Assembly: GCA_900557355.1 (NCBI GenBank)
Contig: USSR01000364.1
Span: forward strand, 1-7,101
From: an uncultured Bacteroides sp.
GTDB lineage: Bacteria > Bacteroidota > Bacteroidia > Bacteroidales > Bacteroidaceae
Direction: 5' to 3'
Length of the DNA: 7,101 nt
The notes under the pieces are model-generated. The model was not told the DNA's origin, did not search any database, and saw nothing but the letters and a program-made list of their open reading frames with translations. Shown piece by piece: positions 6,441 through 7,101 of the stretch (position 1 is the stretch's first letter; each line of letters begins with the position of its first letter). The translations under genes and the position numbers were made by a program.

Positions 6441-7101
6441 ATGGGAATTTTCTTTGTCTATATACTGAAGTCGTCGGTTTGTTTGGCGGCATTCTACTTG
6501 TTCTACCGTCTGTTGCTGAGCCGTGAGACGTTTCACCGTTTCAACCGGGTAGCGTTGTTGAGCATATTGTTGCTGTCTTGTCTTTTGCCATTGGTGGAAG
6601 TTACTGTAGAGAAGCAGACAGAAGTTCATCAAACCATGATGACACTGGAACAATGGCTGATGCTGGCGGATATGATGAACACAGCTGAGTCTATGGATTT
6701 ACAGGCAGAGGAAGTAACGGTGACTTGGATACAGGTTGCATTGTTGGTATATCTGGCAGGTATTTTATTTTTTGCTCTACGCAACGGATATTCGTTGTTG
6801 AAATTAGGCGGATTACTAAAGTCTGGTAGGAAAGAGAACTTGAGTAAATATACCGGGGATGGTGAGAAAGTAACTTTAATAGTGCACGAGCATGATATAG
6901 CTCCGTTCAGTTGGATGAAATATATCGTTATTTCGAAAAAAGATCTGGATGAGAATGGTCGGGAGATACTTATTCATGAATTGGCTCATATACAGAACCG
7001 GCACTCATGGGATTTGCTGGTGGCGGATATCTGTATCTTTTTTCAATGGTTCAATCCGGCTTCGTGGCTATTGAAGCAGGAATTGCAGAATATCCATGAT
7101 C
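6441..7101 (+). CDS. BlaR1/MecR1-like M56-family membrane metallopeptidase, N-terminal part
   Basis: The first 220 residues are present; the gene continues past the right edge. It opens with ATG at 6441, 30 bases after the previous stop. Hydrophobic segments at about residues 3-25, 37-52 and 96-116 are predicted membrane helices, with a loop of about 45 residues between the second and third. The zinc motif HELAH (His179, Glu180, His183) follows RE-ILI, and the fragment ends in ELQNIHD, the position where M56 proteins carry the downstream (H/D)-x-x-E-A-D ligand motif. BlaR1 and MecR1 sense an outside ligand and use this cytoplasm-facing protease to remove the BlaI/MecI repressor; a matching BlaI is encoded two genes upstream. 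Whether the C-terminus carries a penicillin-binding sensor, a TonB-like tail or something else cannot be seen. Family call is strong; the signal is unknown. Confidence 0.92.
   Translation, partial: MGIFFVYILKSSVCLAAFYLFYRLLLSRETFHRFNRVALLSILLLSCLLPLVEVTVEKQTEVHQTMMTLEQWLMLADMMNTAESMDLQAEEVTVTWIQVALLVYLAGILFFALRNGYSLLKLGGLLKSGRKENLSKYTGDGEKVTLIVHEHDIAPFSWMKYIVISKKDLDENGREILIHELAHIQNRHSWDLLVADICIFFQWFNPASWLLKQELQNIHD

Noticed and set aside
6390..6653. Minus-strand open frame of 87 codons across the start of the last gene
   Set aside because: It is antisense to the M56 peptidase start, is Gln-rich and shows no domain or start signal.
4176..7101. A beta-lactam resistance operon
   Set aside because: BlaI and M56 families suggest it, but no beta-lactamase or penicillin-binding protein is present in the window and the output gene seen is a thioredoxin-fold protein.

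Overview
The window looks like chromosome of a Bacteroides or close relative in the order Bacteroidales. The reasons are: start sites with A/T-rich leaders and no clear Shine-Dalgarno; a lipoprotein with an acidic stretch right after the lipid cysteine, like the Bacteroidetes surface-export signal; a candidate promoter of the -33 TTTG / -7 TAnnTTTG type; and gene families typical of gut Bacteroides (DUF4369-like/thioredoxin proteins, BlaI with an M56 peptidase). The species cannot be fixed from the sequence alone.

Region 1 (1-2595, + strand) is the end of a polysaccharide-type gene set. It holds the C-terminal tail of a CpsB/YwqE-like PHP-family tyrosine phosphatase, an ATGA-coupled gene for an exported YjbH-like beta-rich protein, and 34 bases later a surface lipoprotein. 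A strong hairpin with a T-run ends the unit at 2656-2693. The likely theme is control, export or surface display of a polysaccharide. The glycosyltransferases would lie upstream, outside the window.

Region 2 (2692-4009, - strand) is a two-gene unit that converges on the same terminator. It encodes a RIC/YtfE-like hemerythrin protein with a complete set of predicted di-iron ligands and, overlapping it by 11 bases, a LuxR/NarL-type regulator whose receiver domain has lost the phospho-acceptor aspartate. Together they suggest an iron-based response to nitrosative, oxidative or oxygen stress, run by a regulator that is not phosphorylated in the usual way.

The 166-base gap at 4010-4175 separates two divergent units. 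It holds a candidate promoter with two inverted repeats on the hemerythrin side, and a 16-bp perfect palindrome plus a third half-site in front of blaI.

Region 3 (4176-7101, + strand, cut by the window end) is a three-gene unit: a BlaI/MecI-type repressor, a 616-residue exported thioredoxin-fold protein with a CGPC active site, and a BlaR1/MecR1-type M56 membrane metalloprotease with a HELAH motif. By analogy with BlaR1-BlaI, the peptidase would sense an envelope signal and lead to loss of the repressor. Here the gene between them encodes a periplasmic redox protein, and no beta-lactamase is visible.

No tRNA, rRNA, CRISPR array, insertion sequence or prophage gene was recognised.
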